Shown one piece after another: positions 53,773 through 63,023 of a DNA stretch of 64,000 nucleotides. The notes under the pieces are model-generated. The model had not been told where the DNA came from. It searched no databases and saw only the letters and a list, made by a program, of their open reading frames with translations. Source of the stretch: Lyngbya sp. PCC 8106 (lineage in GTDB: Bacteria; Cyanobacteriota; Cyanobacteriia; Cyanobacteriales; Microcoleaceae); NCBI RefSeq assembly GCF_000169095.1, contig NZ_AAVU01000034.1, positions 1 through 64,000 on the forward strand. The letters run 5' to 3'. Made by a program: the position numbers and the translations under genes. Each line of letters begins with the position of its first letter. Position 1 is the stretch's first letter.

Positions 53773-55311
53773 ATGCAGATTCTTTGGTTCCGTCGTGATC
53801 TACGATTAATAGATAATGATATTGTCGCACAAGCTGCCGCAACCGATGAAGAAATTCTCCCCTGCTTTATTATTGACCCTTGGTTTTACCAACAACCGGA
53901 TATCGGTGGGATGCGGGTTCAATTTTTATTTGAGTCTTTAGCCTGTTTGGATGGCTCTTTAAGAGACTTAGGAAGTCGGCTTTATTTATTTGAAGGAAAT
54001 TCTGTTGAGGTGATTCAAACTCTGACGGGTGAACTCTTAGAATTGGGCTATCATCCCCGACTTGTATTTAATCGTGATATTCAAGTTGATTATGGCAGAA
54101 AACGCGATCATCAAGTGATTGAATTTTATCAACGGTTGGGTTTAAACTGTTATTTAGGTTTGAATAACTTTCTGCAAATTGAGGGGGAAAATCGCGAACA
54201 ATGGATGAATGAATATTATGCTGATTTACGACAACCTCAACATCCGATACCAACCAAACTAAAAACTCCCGAAATTCCCCTGAATTTGACTCAACTCACC
54301 TTCGATGAACTTCAACAAAAATACAACTTCAATTCACAAAACAGCGCCTTATTTACCGGGGGAGAAGTCGAGGCTCAAAAGACCCTAAATTCTTGGTTGA
54401 AATCCAGATACAACGGTTATCATTGGAAGCTATCCCGTCCTCAAATCGCAACGCTTGGGGGAACTTCTCATTTATCGGCTCATTTGGCGTTTGGTACAAT
54501 ATCAACCCGACAAGTTTACCAACAAACAAAAGCCAGGGCTAATGAATTGAAAGAGAATGCAAAAGCTCAATTTGCACTTAAATCTTTTCGCAATTGTTTA
54601 CGCTGGCGAGATAGTGCGATTCAACGATTATACTATTTCCCAGAACTTGCTTATCAAAATTGTTACCCGGAGTTTGACAAATGGTATTCCGACGGGGAAT
54701 TAGAAGGCGAAAAATTGGAATATTTTCAAGCGTGGCAACAAGGAAAAACGGGTTTTCCGCTAGTAGATGCGAGTATGAAACAACTCCAATCGATGGGATG
54801 GATGAACTTTAGAATGAGGGCGATGTGCGCCAATTTTCTGACGGTGATTTGTGGGGTATCCTGGCATCACGGGGCGCGACATTATATGAATTATTTGGTC
54901 GATGGAGATATTGCAATTAATCATTGGCAGTGGCAAGCCCAAGCCGGAGTAACTAATCCCCTATCTTCGACTTTTCGGATTTATAACCCGACTAAAAATT
55001 TAACCGAAAAAGACCCCAAATTTGAGTTTGTGCGAGATTGGATACCGGAGTTGAGAGACTGCACCGATGAGCAAATTTTATCAGGGGAAATTGGGGAATT
55101 GAGCGGTTATCCTGAACCGATGTTAGATTGGTATGAGATGCGAAAGATTAATGGTAAAGTGGTGTCAGAGTTACGCAAACAAGTTAAAAAACGTCTGGAA
55201 CAAGAACAAGGGATAGAGTACGAACGGGCAATGGGATTGAGCGAAGCAATTGGCAAATATTGGAGCGCTCAAGAACAACGATATCAACAGTATAAACAGA
55301 TTGCTGAGTAA
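53773..55311 (+). CDS. Deoxyribodipyrimidine photolyase/cryptochrome-family protein
   Basis: This 512-residue flavoprotein probably repairs UV-induced pyrimidine dimers with light. The N-terminal antenna domain starts ILWFRRDLRLIDN. The FAD-binding C-terminal half shows KSFRNCLRWRDSAIQRL, GKTGFPLVDASMKQL, MNFRMRAMCANFLT and HWQWQAQAGVTNPLS near 400-415, the catalytic FAD/lesion-binding region. Size and motif order fit class I photolyases and relatives. The NPLSSTFRIYNP variant suggests a cryptochrome-like subgroup, so substrate class is not certain. It is monocistronic and not obviously part of the neighbouring defence genes. Confidence 0.88.
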   Translation: MQILWFRRDLRLIDNDIVAQAAATDEEILPCFIIDPWFYQQPDIGGMRVQFLFESLACLDGSLRDLGSRLYLFEGNSVEVIQTLTGELLELGYHPRLVFNRDIQVDYGRKRDHQVIEFYQRLGLNCYLGLNNFLQIEGENREQWMNEYYADLRQPQHPIPTKLKTPEIPLNLTQLTFDELQQKYNFNSQNSALFTGGEVEAQKTLNSWLKSRYNGYHWKLSRPQIATLGGTSHLSAHLAFGTISTRQVYQQTKARANELKENAKAQFALKSFRNCLRWRDSAIQRLYYFPELAYQNCYPEFDKWYSDGELEGEKLEYFQAWQQGKTGFPLVDASMKQLQSMGWMNFRMRAMCANFLTVICGVSWHHGARHYMNYLVDGDIAINHWQWQAQAGVTNPLSSTFRIYNPTKNLTEKDPKFEFVRDWIPELRDCTDEQILSGEIGELSGYPEPMLDWYEMRKINGKVVSELRKQVKKRLEQEQGIEYERAMGLSEAIGKYWSAQEQRYQQYKQIAE

Positions 55312-55344
55312 CTCAAAATGGCGAACAAAACTATGCGCGAATGG

Positions 55345-56223
55345 TTAATTTTGTAGAGGTTGAACCAATGGCATCACGCAGGACACCCGAAAACCATTGT
55401 AGTAGTTGATTTGGTCGCGCTTTGCACTATAGTTATCGTCGCGGTCAGCAGAGTGGCAGTCTTTAGCATGGTCAGCCCAGGAGCCACCCCGCACAACAGT
55501 CCTACTCTGTTTTTCCGCCAGGTTCATATTGTCATCAAACCATGCACTACCATCATCTGGCGCACCTTCATAGTTATCATGCCAATCATCTTCGCACCAT
55601 TCCCAAACATTGCCGTGCATATCGTGCAACCCAAAGTTATTAGGTGGAAAACTGCCAACATCGGTTGTTTGTTCTCGATATTTTCCTTTAGGACTTTTAT
55701 TATATGTGTAGTTTCCGTTATAGTTGACGAGTTCGGTTGTGATAGTTTCACCAAAATGAAATGGGGTTTTTGTTCCCGCACGACAAGCATATTCCCATTG
55801 CGCTTCGCTAGGTAATTTATATTCTCGTCCGGTTTTTACTGATAATCTTTTACAGAACTCTATTGCATCGTACCAACTAACGTTTTCAACCGGACGATTA
55901 TCTCCTTTAAATCTAGATGAATTTGGGTTTAATTCTCGCTCAATTTGCGGGTAGTTTGCTACAATTTGCCATTGGGCTTGTGTAACAGTATATCGCCCTA
56001 AAAAAAACGGTTGAATTGTAACTTCGTGTTGGGGTCGTTCGTTATCTCGGCTTTCGAGTTCGTCTTCTGGCGACCCCATTAAAAACGTGCCACCGGGAAT
56101 GAGTACCATATCCAAACCAACACCATCTCCCAAATTTTCGGTGAAATACTGACCCGTGCGTTTGTAACGGGTAATAATAATACGTTTTTCTGTTTCGTTA
56201 GACATAGTAGAAACTTTCACCAA
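55345..56223 (-). CDS. FGE-sulfatase (C-type-lectin-like) domain protein with variable C-terminus
   Basis: The 292 residues are mostly one formylglycine-generating-enzyme-like domain: LIPGGTFLMGSPEDE near residue 42, WEYACRAG near 145, HGNVWEWCEDDW near 205 and RGGSW...GFRVSCVMP at the end. It lacks the catalytic Cys pair of true formylglycine-generating enzymes as far as I can see, so binding is likelier than catalysis. It starts three bases after the stop of the 894-aa gene and shares its domain, with divergence concentrated in the last about 30 residues. I infer it is a binding or recognition subunit of the MoxR/SAV_2336/VMAP operon. Confidence 0.85.
   Translation of the reverse strand: MVKVSTMSNETEKRIIITRYKRTGQYFTENLGDGVGLDMVLIPGGTFLMGSPEDELESRDNERPQHEVTIQPFFLGRYTVTQAQWQIVANYPQIERELNPNSSRFKGDNRPVENVSWYDAIEFCKRLSVKTGREYKLPSEAQWEYACRAGTKTPFHFGETITTELVNYNGNYTYNKSPKGKYREQTTDVGSFPPNNFGLHDMHGNVWEWCEDDWHDNYEGAPDDGSAWFDDNMNLAEKQSRTVVRGGSWADHAKDCHSADRDDNYSAKRDQINYYNGFRVSCVMPLVQPLQN
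55388..55479 (-). other. Candidate DGR variable region 1
   Basis: Between the invariant TGG (55477-55479) and GGTTTTCG (55388-55395) lie 27 codons. Excluding the Cys, Ser-Ala and two Arg framework positions, 18 of 22 codons end in C or T, as expected if AAC/AAT template codons were mutated at adenines. The flanks (GGCTCCTGG, GGTTTTCGGGTG, TGCGTGATGCCAT) match region 2. Confidence 0.5.
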
Positions 56224-56226
56224 ACG

Positions 56227-58911
56227 CTACATCGATGGCATCACGCACACCACACGAAAACCAACATCATCGTTGATGAGGTCGCGTGGAATATAGCTGC
56301 TGCGATAGGCAGAACGACAGTTTCTTGGACAACGAGTCCAGGAACCGCCCCGCATTACCCGATTTGTATTTGTACGGTCTTCATCTATCCAAGCACTACC
56401 ATCATCGGGCGCTCCTTGGTAATTTGAGTGATAGTAATCCTCGCACCATTCAAATACGTTACCGTGCATATCGTAGAGTCCCCAAACATTTGCGGGAAAA
56501 TAGCCTACATCTGTTGTTTGTTCTCGATTCAATTTTGCTTTAGGGCCTGACCGATAAGAACCACTATAGGTTCCGTCTTTAGTAATTTTGTCTATTCCTC
56601 TATAGTTAGCTAAATCTGGAGCGATCGTTTCTCCAAACTGAAATGGGGTTTGAGTCCCGGCACGAGTTGCATACTCCCACTGGGCTTCACTGGGCAGTTT
56701 ATATTCCAATCCAGTATGGGCTGAAAGTCGCTTACAAAACTCTATCAGATCGTTCCAACTGACTCTTTCAACTGGGTGGTTATCTCCTTTAAATACAGAT
56801 GGATTTGGGTTTAAATAGCGTTCAATTTGTGGATACCTCGCTACAACTCGCCACTGCGCCTGAGTAATGACATATCGCCCCATGTAAAACGGTTTGAGGG
56901 TAACTTCATGTTGGGGTCGTTCATTTTCTTGACTTTCAGGTTCATCTTCTGGAGAACCCATTACAAACGTTCCGCCCGGTATTAAAACCATCTCCAAACC
57001 AATTTCATTATTTAGATGTTCAGTATAACCCCAAGCAGAAGAACGACGACGATGAATAACCCATTCTTCATTTTCCCGGCTAATGGTTGCGGTTTCAAAT
57101 TCAAAACGTTCGAGAATATTGGTAATAATAGCAGGTTCGTACTCGAAGGTTTGCAAAGGGGGAAAATTAACAACTTTGGCAACTTCATACTCCCGTTCTT
57201 CCAACAGAAAATCAACCGTTTGAGTCTCCGTTTCCCCAACAGAAGACAATTCCCGACGCCCATAACGTTCGGCCAATTCTTGATAATCTCCCCCCAAACG
57301 CCGCAACACATCCAACCCAACGGTTGCAAAGGGTAACGCAGACTCGCCCAAAGCATTTTCAGACTCTTCTAAAACCGTCAACAAAGCTTCAAAACAGTTA
57401 ATCGTTCGTCCGGCTTTTTGTGCTATAATTTCAGAAAGACGGTTTAAAATCGCCGTTGTCTTGGTAATCGGAACCCCATCAATTAACAAATCTCGCACCC
57501 CGTCAAAAAACTCGTACTGACAAACCTCGCTTTCATCCGCATCGCAACGCCGCAACAAACCACTCAGCAACACTTCTGCCACATGATCCTGTTGTGCATC
57601 CGGTAAAAATTCATCCCGCAATAAATCAATAACAGGTAAACTCACAGGTATCGCCGCCATCAACCCCGCCAACTGTCTCGCCGTCCGCGAAGCCGTCGCC
57701 CGAAATAATTCTACTCGTTGTTTAGCAGTTCGTACAGGCGTTGAAACGGGTTCATCCGCCATTTCCCGCACAAAAGCTAGTTCAAACACCCGTCCTGGCG
57801 TCTGAGTCTCTCCCACACCCGCCAACACTCGCGCCCAACGTTGAAAAGAATTAGGGTCAAGTGTTATTATGGGTAAAGTTAGTAATCTGCGATCGCTCAC
57901 TTCCTCCGGTTCATCCCACTCATCCCACTCATCAACATCGGGTAAACCTTCTACATTTAACCTCGCATTCGCCAACCCCGCAACTCTCCCCCCCAACCGG
58001 ACAATATAACCATTACTCAAAGCCGTGCGCGACCATAACCGTTCCGGTAACATCTGCATTAACGCTACAGGTTGGGTTTGCGACCATTGCCACAACGTTT
58101 CGTAAATTATCCCTTGTCGCCACAACGCCGAAGTACAATCACTAACATATAATATCAAACGCCGCCCCGACGGGTCAACTAATTCTCGAATACTGCGGGG
58201 ACGCTGAGTTAAACGGTTTTCTAGACGTTCATTCCAACGGGGAAACAGTTGCACGGTCTGTTCTTCAGCTTGCAACCGCCAAGTCCGCGCTGTCCGAAAC
58301 GCTCCCTGATATTCCATCAGATGTTGCAATTCGGCGATCGCACGTTTCCACAATACCGTTGTTTTAGAAGATTCTACCACTAAATCCAGGTCAAGCCAAC
58401 GTTCCGGGGTTGGTCGGACGACGGGGACACAGATGTTCGTCTCAGCGAGTTGAGTCACGGTAGCTTCTTCATCGACATCAACCAAAATGCGCGACGGTAC
58501 CTTCCGCATCAACGGACGCAACGCACGCGCCAAGTCCAAACTTGTCCGAATAGCGGGGGCGGAGGGAACAGGAAAAGGTAATACTTTTTGGTCTGTTTGT
58601 GAAGGTTTAGAAGATTCTGTTGTTTGAGATATTGATGAGGATTCTTCGTTAGAATATAAATTAAAAGTGGGTTCGGATATTGAGGTATTTGTCTCATCAA
58701 TTGTCTCATCAATACTATTCGTTTTTGTTGAAATTGACTCAACAATTTCTTCGGATATTTCTTCAGAAAAAACCTCACTTTCCGACTCGATAAATTGAGC
58801 CAGCCAAAGCAGGTCAGCCAGGTCAGCCGCATCCAATTCTAGTCCCGAACGTTTTAACTGTTGCGCGAATTGTCCGATTGTTGGTCTTCGCTGCTGTTTA
58901 GGTGTTTCCAC
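56227..58911 (-). CDS. SAV_2336-like conflict protein fused to an FGE domain
   Basis: The 894-residue protein has a short N-terminal helical domain (1-45), an acidic Ser/Glu/Thr linker (about 50-115), a SAV_2336 N-terminal-type region (about 120-530; ALRPLMRKVPSRILVDVDEE, ERWLDLDLVVESS) and a C-terminal FGE-sulfatase domain from about 640 (LIPGGTFVMGSPEDE, HGNVFEWCEDYY, RGGSW...GFRVVCVMP). SAV_2336-related proteins occur with MoxR ATPases in NTP-dependent conflict systems. The start overlaps the end of the MoxR gene by 58 bp, so they are co-translated. The last about 35 residues carry the second candidate variable region. A recognition role for the FGE domain is inferred. Confidence 0.82.
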   Translation of the reverse strand: METPKQQRRPTIGQFAQQLKRSGLELDAADLADLLWLAQFIESESEVFSEEISEEIVESISTKTNSIDETIDETNTSISEPTFNLYSNEESSSISQTTESSKPSQTDQKVLPFPVPSAPAIRTSLDLARALRPLMRKVPSRILVDVDEEATVTQLAETNICVPVVRPTPERWLDLDLVVESSKTTVLWKRAIAELQHLMEYQGAFRTARTWRLQAEEQTVQLFPRWNERLENRLTQRPRSIRELVDPSGRRLILYVSDCTSALWRQGIIYETLWQWSQTQPVALMQMLPERLWSRTALSNGYIVRLGGRVAGLANARLNVEGLPDVDEWDEWDEPEEVSDRRLLTLPIITLDPNSFQRWARVLAGVGETQTPGRVFELAFVREMADEPVSTPVRTAKQRVELFRATASRTARQLAGLMAAIPVSLPVIDLLRDEFLPDAQQDHVAEVLLSGLLRRCDADESEVCQYEFFDGVRDLLIDGVPITKTTAILNRLSEIIAQKAGRTINCFEALLTVLEESENALGESALPFATVGLDVLRRLGGDYQELAERYGRRELSSVGETETQTVDFLLEEREYEVAKVVNFPPLQTFEYEPAIITNILERFEFETATISRENEEWVIHRRRSSAWGYTEHLNNEIGLEMVLIPGGTFVMGSPEDEPESQENERPQHEVTLKPFYMGRYVITQAQWRVVARYPQIERYLNPNPSVFKGDNHPVERVSWNDLIEFCKRLSAHTGLEYKLPSEAQWEYATRAGTQTPFQFGETIAPDLANYRGIDKITKDGTYSGSYRSGPKAKLNREQTTDVGYFPANVWGLYDMHGNVFEWCEDYYHSNYQGAPDDGSAWIDEDRTNTNRVMRGGSWTRCPRNCRSAYRSSYIPRDLINDDVGFRVVCVMPSM
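56255..56340 (-). other. Candidate DGR variable region 2
   Basis: Between TGG (56338-56340) and GGTTTTCG (56255-56262) lie 25 codons. Excluding the same framework positions, 17 of 20 end in C or T. It is two codons shorter than region 1, so the two were not copied from one identical template without further change. Confidence 0.5.
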
Positions 58912-59885
58912 AGTCTATTAATAAGATTTTCTCGGTTAGTTAAATCGGAAGTTCGTTCTCGCATCACCAGATAAACGGCATTAAGAAGTTGGTCGGTTGC
59001 CAAATCTCCTTTATTGCGATCTGAACGTTTTTTCACAAACTTTTTGACAAGTTCTTTAATCAATTCTTCGGATTCTGCTATTTTTTTCGCCCCATTTTCC
59101 TCTTGTTCAAAATGCGCTTTGACAATTTCTTCCAAACGTTTTTCGTCGGGTTCTTCCATCGTTAACCGCACGCAACGCCGTAAAAATGGCGGGGGAAAAT
59201 CCCGTTCACCGTTGCTGGTTAATATCATCAATGGAAATTGACTGCAAACAACACGCCCTCCTTGAATTATTGTTGTTTTATCTTGGCTATTATTTTTATA
59301 AGCAGTTCGGACTTCGACTGACCCTTTAATTTCTTCAATTCTCACTAATTCCGGTATTTCAAATTCTCCTTCTTCAAAAAGATAAAGTAAATCATTGGGT
59401 AAATCAATATCGCTTTTATCTATTTCATCAACTAACAAAACACGGGGTTTATTAGAAGGTAACAACGCCGTTCCCAGTGGCCCCAAACGGATATATTTGC
59501 CAATATTCTCGAAATTGCTTCTATCTTTTTCTCCGATATCTTGTAAACGGGCGATCGCATCATATAAATATAACCCATCTTTGAGGGTTGTTCGCGTGGT
59601 TATCGGCCAGTAGAGGACTTCTCCGAGGTTGAGTTCATGGGCGACGGCGTAGGCCAGGGAGGTTTTACCCGTTCCCGGTTTTCCTGTTACTAATAGAGGG
59701 CGACGCAAATAAAAGGCTGCATTCACCATTTCTATTTCGGTGGGTTGGGCTTGAAAGGTAGCGCCTCTTTCCGGTTGGCGGCGATCAACTTTTCGCCAGG
59801 GGGGAGGGGGAGGAAGCTTAGAAATGGCTTTTGGGTTGGGTTTACCCGTTCCTTTGAATATGGGTTGAAATATTGGGTCATTCAT
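58854..59885 (-). CDS. MoxR-family AAA+ ATPase
   Basis: This 343-residue MoxR-type ATPase has Walker A GKPGTGKTSLAYA near residue 72, Walker B VLLVDEIDKSD near 153, sensor 1 ILTSNGERDFP near 222 and an Arg-finger region (FLRRCVRL) after it. MoxR proteins act as switches or chaperones that license partner proteins. Here the partners are the overlapping SAV_2336-FGE gene downstream and the VMAP-C-like gene upstream, matching the ternary conflict-system layout known from cyanobacteria and actinobacteria. The N-terminal Pro-rich segment (KLPPPPPWRKVDRRQPERGA) is typical of this subgroup. Confidence 0.9.
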   Translation of the reverse strand: MNDPIFQPIFKGTGKPNPKAISKLPPPPPWRKVDRRQPERGATFQAQPTEIEMVNAAFYLRRPLLVTGKPGTGKTSLAYAVAHELNLGEVLYWPITTRTTLKDGLYLYDAIARLQDIGEKDRSNFENIGKYIRLGPLGTALLPSNKPRVLLVDEIDKSDIDLPNDLLYLFEEGEFEIPELVRIEEIKGSVEVRTAYKNNSQDKTTIIQGGRVVCSQFPLMILTSNGERDFPPPFLRRCVRLTMEEPDEKRLEEIVKAHFEQEENGAKKIAESEELIKELVKKFVKKRSDRNKGDLATDQLLNAVYLVMRERTSDLTNRENLINRLWKHLNSSEDQQSDNSRNS

Positions 59886-59925
59886 AAGTTTAGGAGTTAG
59901 GAGTTAGGAGTTAGGAGTTAGGAGG
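59886..59925. repeat. Heptamer repeat upstream of the MoxR gene
   Basis: About five tandem TTAGGAG units lie directly before the MoxR start. In the minus-strand direction they read CTCCTAA. They are the same class as the arrays at 1-246 and 889-1103. Confidence 0.85.
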
Positions 59926-60013
59926 GAAGAAGTTAACACGGTTTACTGATCATTGCACGGTACTTGTTTACTGAAAAACTGGTCACTGGTCACTGTAAAC
60001 TGCCTATTACCTT

Positions 60014-61585
60014 CTAACAAGCCTCCGAGTCAAATTGTAGGGTGGGTGGCACAATATTTGGATCTTCCCAAACTAAGGTTAAATGATGACCAATGTGGTT
60101 GTCATCTTCTGTGAGAGAATTACAACGTTCTTCTAATATACGTTCGGATAATTGGCTCACTTCGCAGTCTAAAATATTATCAATGCGATCGCTTAATTCG
60201 CTACGCCGCGACCATAAAGCAACGGGAAGGGCTGTTTTTCTGGCTACAAATTCTAATATTTTTTCGAGTTTTGTCATTTCTAAGTTTTCTAGAATTGCCA
60301 TTTCCGAAGATTTCAACGTTTGGAATAATTTGGCGGGACTTCCACAGTCAGCGCGAACAAATGTTGTTTTGGCGGTTTGTTCTATTTTAGTTTCTAATAA
60401 TTGCCATTTTTGTTGCCAAAGTTTGTAATATTGTTTTCCGGTTGGGGTTAAGTTATGATGGGTTCGCATTACCAGTTTATATTGACTTCCGAGGGTTAAT
60501 TCTGATTCGGTTTGGCGCTCGCTTAAATCTAAATTCAACCAATTTCTAGGGACAAATATATGAAGGGTGGGCGAGGTGTATTCTGAGTTTTCTTCTAACC
60601 AAGCTTCTAGAAAGTTCGGCAGTTCGTCAAGTGACATTGTTTCATCTTGAACCAGTGGTGAGGAGAAGTTCTTCGCATCCCACATTGAAACTCTTACTCC
60701 TTTTGAAAGTTCAGTGGGAATGACTTCTATGATTAAATGTTCGAGGGTGTTTTTGGGGGAAATATTGCGTTCTGATTTTTCTCGTATTGCTTTAATGAGT
60801 AACTTATTAAAGTTTTGTTTGGGGTTCCTAAATTCAACAAAAGTTTTAATATTATCGAATAATTCACGGGTTAAATTATCCGAAAATGTTGCTAAAAATA
60901 CTGCAAATTGTGTTAACCCATCTATTTCACTCCAACCGGGATAAGAGACTTGACTCAAGTTTATAAATTTATCTAGTCTATCGCCTTCTATCCAATCTTG
61001 GGCGGGGTCGCAAAGTTGAAATGCTGCTTTAATTGCATTTTCTAAGTTGTTTTGTTCGTTATTATTCAGGCGTTCTAAATGGTCTTGTAATAACTTATCT
61101 AAGTGTTCTAAGTTAAGTTTTTCGGGGATTAAGTTTAATTCGGCTGTCGGTGGAAAAATTGATTCACTGATTAGATTTTCCTGACTTTGAGGACAAAGAC
61201 GATCCCATGTTTTTGAAAATTGTTGTAAATTTTCTTCGATATCTTTTGACCATAAAGTCAGCGTAAAACGCCAATCTTCTAATCCCCGTTTTTGGATTCG
61301 TTCGTCTTTTAAGATGTTCAGAAAGTCATCCATCCGTTTGAGAGATTCTCGAATTTGAGCTTTTGTTAACCTGTTTTCCTGGCTATTTGTTAGGGCTTCT
61401 AATGTTCTCAGATTGGTTTCTATCCGCAGTTGGGGAGGTTTTTCTTCATCTAACCAACAGTATTTTAGATCAAAGCGATGGCTATTTTCTACCTCTCCTT
61501 TAACAAATAATAGCAGGATTTTCAATAAAGATTTGGCTCGGGCTTTGACTTTGGGGCCATAAGTTACTCTGGGCATAGGGGTCAA
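60014..61585 (-). CDS. VMAP-C-like conflict-system protein
   Basis: This 523-residue soluble protein has no catalytic motif. The N-terminal about 70 residues (YGPKVKARAKSLLKILLLF) form a separate small domain, the middle is helical, and the C-terminal about 200 residues (LIIEVIPTELSKGVRVSMW, LHIFVPRNWLNLDL, ALWSRRSELSDRIDN, LVWEDPNIVPP) resemble the VMAP C-terminal domain of vWA-MoxR-associated conflict systems. It is first in the MoxR/SAV_2336-FGE/FGE operon. In that scheme VMAP-type proteins bridge the NTPase to effectors. The domain call comes from recalled family pattern and context. Confidence 0.6.
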   Translation of the reverse strand: MTPMPRVTYGPKVKARAKSLLKILLLFVKGEVENSHRFDLKYCWLDEEKPPQLRIETNLRTLEALTNSQENRLTKAQIRESLKRMDDFLNILKDERIQKRGLEDWRFTLTLWSKDIEENLQQFSKTWDRLCPQSQENLISESIFPPTAELNLIPEKLNLEHLDKLLQDHLERLNNNEQNNLENAIKAAFQLCDPAQDWIEGDRLDKFINLSQVSYPGWSEIDGLTQFAVFLATFSDNLTRELFDNIKTFVEFRNPKQNFNKLLIKAIREKSERNISPKNTLEHLIIEVIPTELSKGVRVSMWDAKNFSSPLVQDETMSLDELPNFLEAWLEENSEYTSPTLHIFVPRNWLNLDLSERQTESELTLGSQYKLVMRTHHNLTPTGKQYYKLWQQKWQLLETKIEQTAKTTFVRADCGSPAKLFQTLKSSEMAILENLEMTKLEKILEFVARKTALPVALWSRRSELSDRIDNILDCEVSQLSERILEERCNSLTEDDNHIGHHLTLVWEDPNIVPPTLQFDSEAC

Positions 61586-61796
61586 CGGATATTTTTACAA
61601 AAAGTTTGGGGTTATGGTGTTGGGTTCCAATGTTTTGAGTTACCCCAAACTACCCCAATGCCCAATATACCTCGATTTTTGCTATTTCTGAAAGTCCGCT
61701 TGCTTGAGGGTACTACCCCAAAGCGATAGTCAGTTCAGTTGAGGAGGAGGTTCTGCTGACTCAACTACAGAAAACATTAAACAAGTGAGGAGAAAT

Positions 61797-62006
61797 ATGA
61801 AAATTTTATCCATTCCGGTTTTATTAACTGTTATTATTCCTGCTGTTTGTTTATATTCTAGTCCGATGTCTCAGCCCTTTAGTCAAACTTTCATCTGTTT
61901 CGCAAACAATAAGAACAATGTACCGCCTGAAGTTAAAGATGGGGGTTCTCGATTTTCTTCACCTCAAAAAAACTTCGATATCGATACAGATTTGATGAGA
62001 ACTTAA
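61797..62006 (+). CDS. Small secreted peptide, 69 aa
   Basis: A start at ATG 61797 with GTGAGGAG seven to eight bases upstream gives 69 residues. The first about 20 (MKILSIPVLLTVIIPAVC) look like a signal peptide; the rest is polar with one later Cys (FICFANNKNN). The upstream leader holds an inverted repeat AGTTGAG (61737-61743) / CTCAACT (61760-61766). No family was recognised. It diverges from the VMAP-C gene; a link is not established. Confidence 0.5.
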   Translation: MKILSIPVLLTVIIPAVCLYSSPMSQPFSQTFICFANNKNNVPPEVKDGGSRFSSPQKNFDIDTDLMRT

Positions 62007-62376
62007 AGTTATATCTATTGAGGTGCATTAGATTTGGACAGGAGTTATAAAATCACTAATTTAATTATCTGATGCACCCTACAAACTCGCTAACTTTTAT
62101 TGTAGTATAATCTTGCTCAAAAATAAAAAAAACAGTATAATAGTTCAGGTTATATTATTTTGATTGATATTATAATATTAACGTTTACATTTTTTTTCTT
62201 GAAAAACAGATTGAATTGACTAATTGAGCAAAATCAATTAGAAGCTATTACTATAGCAAGTCGCGAGTCGTCTATTTACAGATCGCCATTGTAAGAAATT
62301 GCTCAAAGCTTTGCACTATAAGCATTTCTCTCTTCTGTTCCCTGCGCGAAGCGCTATAGAATCAATTTTTTCAATC
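62007..62376. other. AT-rich gap
   Basis: This 370 bp has no recognised gene. It includes a perfect short inverted repeat CTAATTGA (62220-62227) / TCAATTAG (62234-62241) and a HIP-like palindromic segment GCGCGAAGCGC near 62344. It lies between the 3' ends of two convergent genes, so it may hold their terminators. Confidence 0.4.
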
Positions 62377-62865
62377 CTATTCAGATCTAGCCCGTTTTGA
62401 TAAAAATTTTTCTAACAATTCTAACTTACTTTGCAAAGCATACCGCTCTCTTTGTAAGCGATCTATTTTATTATCATAATCAGCGATCTCTTTCCTAATT
62501 TCATCTCTTTCAGAAACTAATTCACTTTTAGGAAAAAATTCATCAACATTCCCTTGCTGATTTGTCTCTACTGGTTTGATTGTCATCTCTTTTGTATCCT
62601 TTGTATCGAAAGATGTCTCCTGTTTATTAGAAAATTCTTCTTTATATGAATAGAGTGATGGATAGTCATCAGATTTAACTACCCATCCACCCTCACACAA
62701 AACCTTCAGTGTTCCACTCATGGAACCCATACTTCTAGATTTGCCGGATTTTTTATTCGTCGCTTCAAGAATCTCTTTAGCTGTAAAGCTTCTAAATGTG
62801 TTTTCTTTAAGAAAATCTACCACAATTTGCTGAAAAGAATTTCGTGCAAGTTCCTTACGTCTCAT
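62377..62865 (-). CDS. Small winged-helix/coiled-coil protein, 162 aa
   Basis: Residues about 8-75 look like a winged-helix DNA-binding domain (FTAKEILEATNKKSGKSRSM, TLKVLCEGGWVVKSDD), a low-complexity linker follows, and about 110-155 are coiled coil (RDEIRKEIADYDNKIDRLQ). This suggests a dimeric regulator or DNA-binding adaptor. No specific family was recognised. It is co-directional with the HTH gene upstream, separated by about 160 bp. Confidence 0.6.
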   Translation of the reverse strand: MRRKELARNSFQQIVVDFLKENTFRSFTAKEILEATNKKSGKSRSMGSMSGTLKVLCEGGWVVKSDDYPSLYSYKEEFSNKQETSFDTKDTKEMTIKPVETNQQGNVDEFFPKSELVSERDEIRKEIADYDNKIDRLQRERYALQSKLELLEKFLSKRARSE

Positions 62866-63023
62866 AATAATAGTGAACTGTTTTCATAGACGAGTATCCT
62901 CAGAGTTAGGAAGATAAGAACAGATAGGTTTTTCAACATCTTCGCTAACTCTTAGATACTAGCGGTGATCAAACCTAGTTATAGGTCTTAGTTATAGGTA
63001 TATATCAATATAAAATCTACTTT

